Part shown: piece by piece, positions 19,729-30,231 of the stretch | Layout of the letters: each line of letters opens with the position of its first letter | Position numbering within the stretch: position 1 is the first letter of the stretch | DNA from: Mesorhizobium sp. ES1-1 | Lineage (GTDB): Bacteria; Pseudomonadota; Alphaproteobacteria; Rhizobiales; Rhizobiaceae | Assembly (NCBI RefSeq): GCF_020164785.1 | Contig: NZ_JAIUGX010000003.1 | Span: 62,001-126,000, forward strand | DNA length: 64,000 nt | Reading direction: 5' to 3' | Position numbers and translations under genes: made by a program | The notes under the pieces: model-generated | What the model was told of the DNA's origin: nothing | Seen by the model: the letters and a program-made list of their open reading frames with translations, nothing else | Databases searched by the model: none

Positions 19729-19780
19729 TAGGCACATAGCGATTCGATACCGAAACGATGTCACGTCACTGGGAATAACC

Positions 19781-20668
19781 ATGAGCGAAGACCCTTCAAG
19801 AAAGCGGCTTGGACGCGGGTTGGCGGCGCTGATCGGTGAGATCGACCGCCCCGCCGCGCCCGAAAAGCAAGGCATGAGCGCTGATGGTAAGGTGCCAATC
19901 GAGTTCCTGACGCCGAACCCGAGAAACCCGCGCCGGCATTTCGGCGATTCGGAACTGACCGACCTTGCCCAGTCCATCCGTGAGCACGGCGTGGTCCAGC
20001 CGGTCGTCGCGCGCCCCTCCCCTACTCAAGCCGGCCGCTACGAGATTATCGCCGGCGAACGGCGCTGGCGGGCGGCGCAACGGGCCGGACTGGCCGAGAT
20101 CCCCGTTATTATCCGCGAGGTCAACGACCGGACCGCGCTGGAACTGGCGATAATAGAGAACGTTCAGCGCGCCGACCTCAACGCGGTCGAGGAAGCGCTT
20201 GGCTACCAGCAACTCATTGATGATCATGGGTACACCCAGGCCGATCTCGGTCAGGTGATCGGCAAAAGCCGCAGCCATGTTGCCAACACGCTACGTCTTT
20301 TGAAACTGCCTGATGTGATCCGCGACATGCTGGTCGACGGCGCCTTGTCCGCCGGCCATGCCAGGACCTTGGTGACAGTGGGCGATCCCGCCGGGCTTGC
20401 CAAGCGAATCGTCGAGGAAGGACTTTCTGTCCGCCAGGCTGAAGCGCTGGCACAGCTGCCAGCGGCGCAGACGCCGGCCAAGCCAAAGCAGGCTCAGGTC
20501 GCACCGCAAAAGGATACGGATACGCTGGCGCTTGAAAGGTTGATGACGGACACGCTGGGCATGATCGTGACGATCGACCACAAGGGCAAGGGCGGCGAAA
20601 TCACGGTGAGCTATCGGAGCCTGGAGCAACTGGACGAGCTGTGCAGGCGGCTGAAGCAAGAGCGGTAG
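19781..20668 (+). CDS. parB: Chromosome partitioning protein ParB
   Basis: CTP-dependent clamp that loads at parS and spreads; 295 residues. It has a basic N-terminus (KRLGRGLAALIGE), the CTPase/ParB-N motif AGERRWRAAQ, a helix-turn-helix (YTQADLGQVIGKSRSHVAN), a Pro/Lys-rich linker (about residues 225-245), and a C-terminal dimerisation segment. The parS sites in this window lie 1.5-3.6 kb upstream. Confidence 0.96.
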   Translation: MSEDPSRKRLGRGLAALIGEIDRPAAPEKQGMSADGKVPIEFLTPNPRNPRRHFGDSELTDLAQSIREHGVVQPVVARPSPTQAGRYEIIAGERRWRAAQRAGLAEIPVIIREVNDRTALELAIIENVQRADLNAVEEALGYQQLIDDHGYTQADLGQVIGKSRSHVANTLRLLKLPDVIRDMLVDGALSAGHARTLVTVGDPAGLAKRIVEEGLSVRQAEALAQLPAAQTPAKPKQAQVAPQKDTDTLALERLMTDTLGMIVTIDHKGKGGEITVSYRSLEQLDELCRRLKQER

Positions 20669-20844
20669 TTAGTCGACTTACTACCTCGGCTATTTCCGTA
20701 TTCGGTGGGGTCGCCCTGCAGTTTTTGAAGCCGCAACTTGTCTCAAGAGCTTCTGATTGCACAGGGTGCCCCAAACCGACGTCGCACTTGCTGAAAGACC
20801 TAATCCGTCTCGGCGACGTAGCCGGTAGGCTCTCCCTAGAAAAT

Positions 20845-21888
20845 CTACCTCTGCGCCAGCCGGCTACTCTCAATTGCTACGCCCAGCAAGGCTTGCCTCG
20901 CCAGGGCGACGGATAGGTCAGGCCGCCGGCGCGTCTGCAGCACGGCCGACTGAAGGCGGACCAGCGCGCGGCTCAGCCCTTCACTGCTCCAGCGCTCCAA
21001 CGCCTTCTCCACCAGCTTGCGTCGTGAAAAAAAGACCGGAGGTCGGGCGGAGGCGACAACAGAGGCAGCGTTGCGCCCGCCGGAGTCCATCTGGCCGCGC
21101 ATGGCCTGGATTGCCTGCAATTGCCGCATCGCAGATGACAGGACCAGGAAAGGCTGTCCCCCGGACTGGCAATGGCGGGTAAAGGCAACGTCGAAATCGC
21201 CGATATTGCCCTCGAGAAGGGCGTCGACCGCGTCGTCGAAGGAGGCGCCGGATACGTCGCCGGACATGGCGCGCACGTCCTCAATCGTGATCTCCTGCTG
21301 GCCATGGGCGTAGAGCACGAGCTTCTCGATCTCGCCGCGGGAGGCGAGGCGATCGCCGCCGAGATTGCGGCGCAGCGCCTGTCTCGCTTCCATGGTCATC
21401 GACATGCCGGCCTTGCGCAGTTCGTCGTCGATGACCGCATCGACGTCGCGGGCCTCATCTGCGTAACAGGGCAGCGCCATGGCGCTGTCAGCTGTCTCCA
21501 CAATTGCGCGCAACCCCACGCCTTTCTTCAGATCGCCGGCTTCGATGAGAATGATTGCGTCGCGCGCCGGCTCCGCTGTCAGGGCCTTAACATCGTCGGC
21601 CAACGCCTTCTGCCCGCTGGCATTGCGCACCCAAAGCAGACGCCGGTCGGAAAACATCGGCACGGTGCGTGCTTCATCGAGCAGGCGACCCTCGTCGCGG
21701 TCGACCTCCGAGCCTTCCAGCCGAACGACGGAGAACGGGTCGTCAAGCGGCAGACCGGTCTTTGCGGCAAAAGCCTTCGCCCGCTCTGAAACCAGCCCTC
21801 GATCGGGTCCGTAAAGCAGGACGATCGAGACGCGGGGATCGGGCTTCGCCAGCCATGCGTCGACCTCGAAAGCTTTCTTCTGTGCCAT
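20845..21888 (-). CDS. holA: DNA polymerase III delta subunit
   Basis: Clamp-loader subunit that opens the beta sliding clamp; 347 residues, the usual size. The N-terminal segment VSIVLLYGPDRGLVSERA, the central SLGGDRLASRGEIEKLVLYA-like region (here RRNLGGDRLASRGE) and the C-terminal helical collar support the family. It is convergent with parB, with 176 bp between that shows no gene. In most Rhizobiales lptE and leuS precede holA; here a repeat and the bkd operon do, suggesting a rearrangement. Confidence 0.93.
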   Translation of the reverse strand: MAQKKAFEVDAWLAKPDPRVSIVLLYGPDRGLVSERAKAFAAKTGLPLDDPFSVVRLEGSEVDRDEGRLLDEARTVPMFSDRRLLWVRNASGQKALADDVKALTAEPARDAIILIEAGDLKKGVGLRAIVETADSAMALPCYADEARDVDAVIDDELRKAGMSMTMEARQALRRNLGGDRLASRGEIEKLVLYAHGQQEITIEDVRAMSGDVSGASFDDAVDALLEGNIGDFDVAFTRHCQSGGQPFLVLSSAMRQLQAIQAMRGQMDSGGRNAASVVASARPPVFFSRRKLVEKALERWSSEGLSRALVRLQSAVLQTRRRPDLSVALARQALLGVAIESSRLAQR

Positions 21889-23471
<1,583 letters not shown>

Positions 23472-23472
23472 G

Positions 23473-24486
23473 ATGCCGAGACGCAGCATGATCGAGGCGA
23501 TCCGGGACGCCATGGATGTTTCGATGGAACGCGACGGCAAAGTGGTGGTGTTCGGCGAGGATGTGGGGTTCTTCGGCGGCGTGTTCCGTTGCACCCAGGG
23601 CCTGCAGGCCAAATATGGCAAGAGCCGCTGCTTCGATGCGCCGATCAACGAATCCGGCATTGTCGGCTCGGCCATCGGCATGGCCGCTTACGGACTGAAG
23701 CCTTGCGTGGAAATTCAGTTTGCCGACTACATGTATCCAGCCTACGACCAGCTGACCCAGGAAGCGGCCAGGCTGCGTTACCGTTCGAACGGTGATTTCA
23801 CCTGTCCGATCGTTGTGCGAATGCCGACCGGCGGCGGCATATTCGGCGGGCAGACGCACAGTCAGAGTCCGGAGGCGCTATTCACCCACGTGTCCGGGCT
23901 GAAAACCGTCGTGCCGTCCAACCCACATGATGCCAAGGGGCTGCTAATTGCGGCGATCGAAGACCCGGACCCGGTGATCTTCCTCGAGCCGAAACGGCTC
24001 TATAACGGCCCCTTCGACGGTCATCACGACCGGCCGGTGACGCCGTGGTCGAAGCATGAGCTGGGCGAGGTTGCCGACGGCCACTATACGGTGCCGCTCG
24101 GCAAGGCGGCGATCCGCCGCGCCGGCTCGGCCGTCACCGTGCTTGCCTACGGCACCATGGTCCATGTCGCGCAGGCCGCCGTCGAGGAGACCGGCATAGA
24201 CGCCGAGATCATCGATCTCAGGACACTGCTGCCGCTCGACCTCGACGCCATCGTCGCCTCGGTGAACAAGACCGGACGCTGCGTGATCGTGCATGAGGCG
24301 ACGCTCACCTCCGGCTTCGGCGCCGAACTGTCGGCGCTGGTGCAAGAGCACTGCTTTTATCATCTGGAAGCGCCGGTGGCGCGGGTCACCGGCTGGGACA
24401 CCCCCTATCCGCATGCGCAGGAGTGGGATTATTTCCCCGGTCCGGCCCGCGTCGGCCGCGCTCTCATCGAAACCATGGAGGCCTGA
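23473..24486 (+). CDS. bkdA2: Branched-chain 2-oxoacid dehydrogenase E1 beta subunit
   Basis: Partner of the alpha subunit in the E1 heterotetramer; 337 residues. VFGEDVGFFGGVFR and FDAPINESGIVGSAIGMA are conserved E1-beta segments, and the C-terminal transketolase domain includes DLRTLLPLD. ATG 23473 immediately follows the bkdA1 stop codon; the longer open frame to 23374 only overlaps bkdA1. The gene is followed by the E2 start one base after its stop. Confidence 0.94.
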   Translation: MPRRSMIEAIRDAMDVSMERDGKVVVFGEDVGFFGGVFRCTQGLQAKYGKSRCFDAPINESGIVGSAIGMAAYGLKPCVEIQFADYMYPAYDQLTQEAARLRYRSNGDFTCPIVVRMPTGGGIFGGQTHSQSPEALFTHVSGLKTVVPSNPHDAKGLLIAAIEDPDPVIFLEPKRLYNGPFDGHHDRPVTPWSKHELGEVADGHYTVPLGKAAIRRAGSAVTVLAYGTMVHVAQAAVEETGIDAEIIDLRTLLPLDLDAIVASVNKTGRCVIVHEATLTSGFGAELSALVQEHCFYHLEAPVARVTGWDTPYPHAQEWDYFPGPARVGRALIETMEA

Positions 24487-24487
24487 G

Positions 24488-25879
24488 ATGGGCGAGCACG
24501 TCATCAAGCTGCCCGATGTCGGCGAAGGCGTCGCCGAGGCCGAACTTGTCGAATGGCACGTGAAGATCGGCGATATGGTGCGCGAGGATATGGTGCTCGC
24601 CGCCGTCATGACCGACAAGGCGACGGTGGAAATACCATCGCCTGTCGACGGCGAGATCCTGTGGCTCGGCGCCGACATCGGCGACACAGTGGCGGTCGGC
24701 TCGCCGATCTTGCGGCTCAAGGTGGCCGGCGATGGGAATGTTGCCGAGGGCGGCTCGCAAACATCCGAAGCCAGTGCGGCACCGACCCCCACCCCTGACC
24801 CCTCCTCACAGGGGGGAGGGGAACGTGTCTCGTCTCCCATCGCCGAGACCGAGTCCACGCCGCCCGCGACAATCGGCGCTGTCCAAAGCAAGAATGCACG
24901 AGAAGCGGAGATGGGGTCCTCCTCCCCCTTGTGGGGAGGGACCAGGGGTGGGGACACCACGCTGTCGTCCGGAGGTAAGGCTCCCCCCGCCGCGCCGCGT
25001 CCGGAGGGGGAAAAGCCGCTGGCGTCACCAGCCGTGCGGCAGCGCGCGAAAGAGGCCGGCATCGATCTGCGGCAGGTGACGGGCAGCGGCCCTGCCGGCC
25101 GCATCGGCCATGAGGACATCGAGGCATTCCTGGCGCGCGGGCCTCGGCAGCTCCGCAACTCCTCCGGGCTCGCCCGCAACGATGACGTTAACGACATCAA
25201 GCTGGTCGGCCTGCGGCGCAAGATCGCCGAGAAGATGACGTTGTCCGCCTCGCGCATCCCGCACATCACCTATGTCGAGGAAATCGACGTCACCGCGGTG
25301 GAGGATCTGCGGGCCGCGCTCAACAAGGAAAAGCGCGCCGAAAGGCCCAAGCTGACGCTGTTGCCCTTCCTGATGCGGGCCATGGTCAAGGCGATAGCCG
25401 ACCAGCCACAGCTCAATTCGCTGTTTGATGACGAAGTAGGCATCATCCACCAGCATGGCGGCGTCCATATCGGCATTGCGGCGCAGACGCCGTCGGGCCT
25501 GGTGGTGCCTGTCGTCAGGCATGCCGAGGCGCGCGACATCTGGGATTGCGCGGCCGAGCTCAACCGGTTGGCTGAAGCTGCCAAGTCCGGCACGGCGACG
25601 CGCGACGAACTGTCGGGCTCGACCATCACCATCACGTCGCTCGGCGCGATGGGCGGCGTGGCAACGACGCCGGTCATCAACCATCCGGAGGTAGCGATCC
25701 TCGGCGTCAACAAAATCATGGTGCGGCCGATGTGGGACGGCACCCAGTTCCTGCCCCGCAAGATGATGAACCTGTCGTCGAGCTTCGACCACCGCATCAT
25801 CGACGGCTGGGACGCGGCGGTGTTCGTGCAGCGGATCAAGGCGCTGCTGGAGACGCCGGCGCTGATTTTCGTGGATTGA
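24488..25879 (+). CDS. bkdB: Dihydrolipoamide acyltransferase E2 of branched-chain 2-oxoacid dehydrogenase
   Basis: The 463-residue core of the complex. An N-terminal lipoyl domain has the modified Lys44 in MTDKATVEI; the peripheral-subunit-binding domain begins near residue 178 (SPAVRQRAKEAGIDL); the catalytic domain ends with SSFDHRIIDGWD. Residues about 100-156, between the lipoyl and binding domains, are encoded by a palindromic repeat unit like those found between genes, read in frame. This linker is rich in Pro, Gly and Ser, so the insertion is probably tolerated. The choice of branched-chain over pyruvate substrate is inferred from E1 similarity. Confidence 0.93.
   Translation: MGEHVIKLPDVGEGVAEAELVEWHVKIGDMVREDMVLAAVMTDKATVEIPSPVDGEILWLGADIGDTVAVGSPILRLKVAGDGNVAEGGSQTSEASAAPTPTPDPSSQGGGERVSSPIAETESTPPATIGAVQSKNAREAEMGSSSPLWGGTRGGDTTLSSGGKAPPAAPRPEGEKPLASPAVRQRAKEAGIDLRQVTGSGPAGRIGHEDIEAFLARGPRQLRNSSGLARNDDVNDIKLVGLRRKIAEKMTLSASRIPHITYVEEIDVTAVEDLRAALNKEKRAERPKLTLLPFLMRAMVKAIADQPQLNSLFDDEVGIIHQHGGVHIGIAAQTPSGLVVPVVRHAEARDIWDCAAELNRLAEAAKSGTATRDELSGSTITITSLGAMGGVATTPVINHPEVAILGVNKIMVRPMWDGTQFLPRKMMNLSSSFDHRIIDGWDAAVFVQRIKALLETPALIFVD
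24787..24954. repeat. Palindromic repeat unit inserted in-frame in bkdB
   Basis: The outer ends CCCCACCCCTGACCCCTCC (24787-24805) and, inverted, GGAGGGACCAGGGGTGGGG (24936-24954) match at 17 of 19 positions. Each is joined by an inner hairpin (CTCACAGGGGGGAG and CCCCTTGTGGGG). The whole unit lies inside the reading frame and adds about 56 residues of low-complexity linker. Confidence 0.75.
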
Positions 25880-25913
25880 GGGCGGTGGAATGATCGAGAT
25901 GACGGCGGGACAG

Positions 25914-26070
25914 CGCCCCCCTCTGCCTTGCCATGCATCTCCCCCACGAGGGGGGAGATTGGATGTCTCGCCGGGTTTCGCCAATCTCTATCGTTGCAGG
26001 AGTGAGCGAAGCGATGAAGCGGCCAATCTCCCCCCGCGTGGGGGAGATGCCTGGCAGGACAGAGGGGGCG
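25914..26070. repeat. Palindromic intergenic repeat, family D (copy 1)
   Basis: An inverted repeat about 157 bp long. The left end CGCCCCCCTCTGCCTTGCCATG is mirrored by the right end reading CCTGGCAGGACAGAGGGGGCG, with inner arms CATCTCCCCCAC and GTGGGGGAGATG. It fills most of the gap between bkdB and lpdV. A relative lies at 39483-39637. Confidence 0.75.
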
Positions 26071-26115
26071 TGAAGGATCGCGACCAAACATTCCCTCGGA
26101 TCGAAGGGTCGCATC

Positions 26116-27513
26116 ATGAAGGACATCTCCTGTAAGCTGCTCGTGATCGGTGCGGGCCCGGGTGGCTATGTCTGCGCCATCCGCGCCGGGCAGCTTGGCA
26201 TCGATACGGTGATCGTCGAGGCCGGCAAGCCTGGAGGCACCTGCCTCAATGTCGGCTGCATTCCTTCGAAAGCGCTGATCCATGCAGCTGACGAGTTCGA
26301 GAAGATCGTCCAGATGGCCGACGGCAACAGTCCGTTGGGCATCTCGGTGACCGCCCCGGCGCTTGATCTCGCCCGGACGCTCAGCTGGAAAGACGGGATC
26401 GTTAGCCGGCTGAACAGTGGCGTGTCGAGCCTGCTCAAGAAGGCTGGAGTGAAGTCCGTTCGCGGCTGGGCGCGATTTCGCGATGGCAAGACGGTTGAAG
26501 TCGACACGGAGACCGGCACCCAGGTGATCCGCGCCGAGACGATCGTTATCGCCACCGGCTCGGCGCCGGTCGAATTGCCGTTCCTGCCCTTCGGCGGCCG
26601 GGTGATTTCGTCGACCGAGGCGCTTTCGCTGAGTGAGGTGCCGCAAAGATTGGCTGTCGTCGGTGGCGGCTATATCGGGCTTGAACTCGGCACGGCCTTC
26701 GCGAAGATGGGGGCCAAGGTTACGATTGTCGAGGCCCTGCCGCGGGTGCTGGCGCAGTATGATGCGGAACTGACAAGGCCTGTGGTCAAGCGGCTCGCCG
26801 CGCTCGGTGTCGAGGTGATGGCGGGTGTAAAGGCCAAGGGCCTCTCGGAGGAAGGCGATGCGCTGCTGATAGAGACGTCGGAAGGCGAGGACGCCAGGGT
26901 TGCGGCCGACAAGATCCTGGTGACCGTCGGCCGCAGGCCGGTGACCGAGGGATGGGGGCTAGACGAGATCGACCTCGACATGGCCGGCCGGTTCATCAAG
27001 ATCGACCGGCAGTGCCGCACCTCGATGCGTGGCATCTTCGCTATAGGGGACGTCACCGGCGAACCGATGCTGGCGCACCGGGCGATGGCGCAAGGCGAAA
27101 TGGTCGCCGAAATCGTCGCCGGTCACAAACGCGACTGGGACAAGCGTGCGATCCCCGCCGTGTGCTTCACCGATCCGGAACTGGTGGCGGCCGGGCTGTC
27201 GCCCGACGAGGCCAAGGCGCTCGGCGGCGATATCAAGATCGGCCAGTTCCCGTTCGCCGCCAACGGCCGGGCGATGACGAAGCTCGGCGAGGATGGGTTC
27301 GTCCGTGTCGTCGCCCGGGCCGACAATCACCTTGTCCTCGGCATCCAGGCGGTCGGGCAGGGCGTGTCCGAGCTGTCGGCGGCGTTCGGGCTGGCGCTGG
27401 AGATGGGCGCAAGGCTGGAGGACATCGCCGGAACAATCCACGCCCACCCCACGCAGGGCGAAGGTTTTCAGGAAGCCGCGCTGAAGGCGCTGGGCCACGC
27501 GCTGCATATCTGA
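26116..27513 (+). CDS. lpdV: Dihydrolipoamide dehydrogenase (E3)
   Basis: Reoxidises the E2 lipoamide with FAD and NAD+; 465 residues. The FAD-binding [17 protein letters not shown] starts at residue 9, and the redox-active disulfide is in [15 protein letters not shown]. The NAD-binding loop is [12 protein letters not shown], and the C-terminal active-site base is in [13 protein letters not shown]. As the fourth gene of the bkd operon it is probably specific to that complex, although a 236-bp repeat-filled gap separates it from bkdB. Confidence 0.95.
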   Translation: MKDISCKLLVIGAGPGGYVCAIRAGQLGIDTVIVEAGKPGGTCLNVGCIPSKALIHAADEFEKIVQMADGNSPLGISVTAPALDLARTLSWKDGIVSRLNSGVSSLLKKAGVKSVRGWARFRDGKTVEVDTETGTQVIRAETIVIATGSAPVELPFLPFGGRVISSTEALSLSEVPQRLAVVGGGYIGLELGTAFAKMGAKVTIVEALPRVLAQYDAELTRPVVKRLAALGVEVMAGVKAKGLSEEGDALLIETSEGEDARVAADKILVTVGRRPVTEGWGLDEIDLDMAGRFIKIDRQCRTSMRGIFAIGDVTGEPMLAHRAMAQGEMVAEIVAGHKRDWDKRAIPAVCFTDPELVAAGLSPDEAKALGGDIKIGQFPFAANGRAMTKLGEDGFVRVVARADNHLVLGIQAVGQGVSELSAAFGLALEMGARLEDIAGTIHAHPTQGEGFQEAALKALGHALHI

Positions 27514-27530
27514 GCGGGTGCCGCTGTCTT

Positions 27531-27628
27531 CCTTCCCTCCGGAGGGGGAGAGGTGCCGAGCGAAGCTCGACGGAGTGGGGGAAGCCGGTCCTTGCATCCC
27601 CCGATCGACGGGGGAGAGGAAGGGCGCC
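27531..27628. repeat. Palindromic intergenic repeat, family B (copy 3)
   Basis: Contains CCCTCCGGAGGGGGAGAGG, GAGCGAAGCTCGACGGAGTG and CCCCCGATCGACGGGGGAGAGG. It lies between convergent lpdV and the next minus-strand gene. Confidence 0.75.
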
Positions 27629-27664
27629 GCAGCCACGCTAGCCGGACCATCATTTGCAAATTCG

Positions 27665-28150
27665 CTAGCTTCCCAGCGGATGCGGCATGTAGCCGACGAA
27701 GCCGGCGATTTTCCAGATGCCCTGGACGCGGGTGCAGAAATACAGGGTCTGCCATTTCAGCCTGTCGACGCTGCCATCGGCCTTGGCGACGGAACCATCA
27801 AATTTCTTGTGCAGCACGGCGCGGTCGCCGGCGACATCGATGTCGCGCAGATTGGTGACCCGAAACAGCGCCTCGCGCAGCGGCTCGGCGAACTTGGTCG
27901 CTGCGGTCTCCGTTGCCTGACGCAGCCATTCGTCGCGATAGATTTCGAGCTTCGGGAATTGCAGCCGCCAGGCATCGGCGTTGTGAAGAAAATGCGCATG
28001 CATGCCGAAGAAACTCTCGGCCACGAAATCATTCTCGACCATCGCCCAATCCTGGCCGATGAAGGCATCGATGTCACGCCGCACCAGCATCTCCCACAAA
28101 GCGTGGCGGTCGGCATCGCCGCTGGGAAAGGGGTTCGTGTCGAAAGTCAT
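27665..28150 (-). CDS. Conserved hypothetical protein (possible NTF2/SnoaL-like fold)
   Basis: A 161-residue protein without signal peptide or membrane segment. Aromatic-rich short segments (VENDFVAESFFGMHAHFLHN, WQTLYFCTRVQGIWKIAGFVGYM) and the alternating pattern resemble small cone-shaped NTF2-like proteins, but no family is firmly recognised. ATG 28150 is chosen since GGAGAG lies 7-8 nt upstream and the protein begins MTFDTNPF. It is divergent from the RidA gene, with about 210 bp between them, and could relate to that catabolic group. Confidence 0.65.
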   Translation of the reverse strand: MTFDTNPFPSGDADRHALWEMLVRRDIDAFIGQDWAMVENDFVAESFFGMHAHFLHNADAWRLQFPKLEIYRDEWLRQATETAATKFAEPLREALFRVTNLRDIDVAGDRAVLHKKFDGSVAKADGSVDRLKWQTLYFCTRVQGIWKIAGFVGYMPHPLGS

Positions 28151-28361
28151 GCTCGATCTCTCCGGGGTGGAATTCGTGGTGTCGGTTGGTTGCAAGGCAG
28201 GCCGCCTGGTGCACGATGCAAGCGCTCCTGTAATAAAGCAACATGGATCTTGCAGAATGTTGCTTTCCAACAAAGTGCTCTATGAGGATGGCCGCGATCA
28301 GGGTAAATGTCGATGGAAGCGGGCCGGCGCGGCATCGCCCAGCATGATAGAGGAGCATCCC

Positions 28362-28727
28362 TTGCCGAAGCAAACTTTTGGAACGTCCCATGTGCCTTTG
28401 TCGCCCGCCGTGCGCGCAGGCGATTTCGTCTATGTCTCTGGCCAGGTTCCCGTGGGCAGCGACGGCCTGGTCGTAAAGGGCGGCATTTCGGAACAGACCG
28501 AACAGGTGCTGGCCAATGTGAAGGCGGCGCTGGCGCTGGCCGGCTGCACGCTAGACGATGTCGTGAAGACGACGGTGTGGCTGGAAGACGCGCGCGACTT
28601 CGGCGCCTTCAACGCCGTCTATGCCAGGCATTTTCCCCAGAATCCGCCGGCCCGCACCACTGTCGAATCGCGGCTGATGATCGACATCAAGATCGAGGTC
28701 GAGGCGGTCGCCTACCGACCGGTCTGA
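28362..28727 (+). CDS. RidA family reactive intermediate/imine deaminase
   Basis: Hydrolyses reactive enamine/imine intermediates from PLP enzymes, or acts in catabolism within operons; 121 residues, the trimeric YjgF/YER057c/UK114 fold. The conserved Arg lies in NPPARTTVESRLM, with the C-terminal KIEVEAVAYRP typical of the family. The TTG start at 28362 is chosen because AGGAG lies 6 nt upstream and gives PKQTFGTSHVPLS; ATG 28344 is in frame but has no such site. The amidohydrolase gene follows 27 bp later. Confidence 0.85.
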   Translation: MPKQTFGTSHVPLSPAVRAGDFVYVSGQVPVGSDGLVVKGGISEQTEQVLANVKAALALAGCTLDDVVKTTVWLEDARDFGAFNAVYARHFPQNPPARTTVESRLMIDIKIEVEAVAYRPV

Positions 28728-28754
28728 TAGACGCTGTCAAGCGGAGGGTCTCCC

Positions 28755-29990
28755 ATGCAATTCGACCTCCTGCTCAAGGGCGGCCGGCTGATCGATCCGG
28801 CGTCCGGGCTCGACGGGCAGCGCGATCTCGCCATCGGCAATGGCCGGATCGCCGCGATCGACGCCGATATCCCCGCAGATCGCGCCGCGCGGGTTGTCGA
28901 TGCGACCGGCTGTATCGTCACGCCCGGCCTCGTGGACCTGCACAGCCATGTCTATTGGGGCGGCACTTCGCTCGGCGTCGATGCCGACCGGCTCGCTGCC
29001 AAGAGCGGCACCACCACCTTCATCGATGCCGGCAGTGCGGGTGCCGGCAATTTCCTCGGCTTTCGCCGCCATGTCATGGAGCGCTCGAAAGCGCGCATCC
29101 TTGCCTATGTAAACATCTCCTTCGCCGGCATCTTCGGTTTCTCGCAGACGGTGTCGGTCGGCGAGTGCAGCGATCTGAGGCTCTGCGAACCGCGCGAGGT
29201 CGTTGCGGCCGTGCGCGAACACCGCGATGTCGTGGTCGGCGTCAAGGTCCGCTCCGGCAAGCACGCCGGTGGCACCAGCGGCATCGCGCCTGTCGATCTC
29301 GCGCTCGAAGCCGCCGATCAGGCAGGCCTGCCGCTGATGGCGCATATTGACGAGCCGCCGCCCGGCCGCTCGGAAGTGCTGCCGCGCTTGCGCAGGGGCG
29401 ATATCCTCACCCATTGCTTCCGGCCCTTTCCCAACGCGCCGGTGTTCGCCTCCGGCGCGGTGCGGCCCGACATGCGGCTGGCGCGCGAGCGCGGCGTCAT
29501 CTTCGACCTCGGCCACGGCATGGGCTCTTTCGACTTCACGGTGGCGCGGGCAATGCTCGAGGACGGTTTGGCGCCGGACGTGATCTCCAGCGACGTGCAT
29601 CTCTACTGCGTCGACGGGCCTGCCTTCGACATTCTGGTCTGCATGTCGAAGCTGATGGCGCTCGGCATGCCCTTGGTCGAGGTCCTGCGCGCCGCGACGC
29701 AAGGGCCAGCGCAAGCGATCGCCAGGCCCGACCTCGGCACTCTTGCCGTGGGTACGGTCGGCGATGTCGCCGTCCTCAGGCAGCGCACGGGCCGCTTCAC
29801 CTTCGTCGACGCGGTCGGCTCCTCGCTGGTCGCCGACCAGAGGCTGGTCTCGGAGGGCATCGTCATCGGCGGCACCTGGTGGCCGAACGAAACGGCGGAC
29901 GATCTGGGCGAGACCGAACGTTTCGTGGCGCATGCGCATCAGACGCATGTCGAGGTGGCCGCAAGGCATTTTGGCCACCAGCATGGTTAG
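28755..29990 (+). CDS. Amidohydrolase/deacetylase family metallohydrolase
   Basis: A 411-residue TIM-barrel metallohydrolase of the dihydroorotase-like (EF_0837/AHA_3915) group. Metal ligands are visible: HSH in GLVDLHSHVYWG, a candidate carbamylated Lys in VVGVKVRSGK, His in LMAHIDEPPPG, His in DILTHCFRPFPN and Asp in VISSDVHLY. The substrate is unknown; relatives act on N-acyl or cyclic amides. GGAGGG precedes the ATG, and it is likely co-transcribed with the RidA gene. Confidence 0.85.
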   Translation: MQFDLLLKGGRLIDPASGLDGQRDLAIGNGRIAAIDADIPADRAARVVDATGCIVTPGLVDLHSHVYWGGTSLGVDADRLAAKSGTTTFIDAGSAGAGNFLGFRRHVMERSKARILAYVNISFAGIFGFSQTVSVGECSDLRLCEPREVVAAVREHRDVVVGVKVRSGKHAGGTSGIAPVDLALEAADQAGLPLMAHIDEPPPGRSEVLPRLRRGDILTHCFRPFPNAPVFASGAVRPDMRLARERGVIFDLGHGMGSFDFTVARAMLEDGLAPDVISSDVHLYCVDGPAFDILVCMSKLMALGMPLVEVLRAATQGPAQAIARPDLGTLAVGTVGDVAVLRQRTGRFTFVDAVGSSLVADQRLVSEGIVIGGTWWPNETADDLGETERFVAHAHQTHVEVAARHFGHQHG

Positions 29991-30038
29991 CTGATCGGGG
30001 GTTACGCCTGCCTCCCGGCGGCGTCGCTTGGTCAGCGG

Positions 30039-30205
30039 CTTCCCCCACTCCGTCTCGGCTTCGCCGAGCCACCTCTTCCCCCTCCGGAGGGAGAGGTGGG
30101 GAGCTCGATCGAGGAGCGTCGACGCAAAAGCGTGGTGCCTTTTCCTCACCCCCGTCGATCGGGGGGAGAGGTGTCGAGCGAAGCTCGAGGGAGTGGGGGT
30201 CGACC
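30039..30205. repeat. Palindromic intergenic repeat, family B (copy 4)
   Basis: The longest copy: CCCCCACTCCGTCTCGGCTT, CCCCCTCCGGAGGGAGAGGTG, CCCCGTCGATCGGGGGGAGAG and GTCGAGCGAAGCTCGAGGGA with a closing GTGGGGGTCGACC. It fills the gap between convergent genes. Confidence 0.78.
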
Positions 30206-30231
30206 TTCACCGAAGCATCGGCGTTGGCAAC

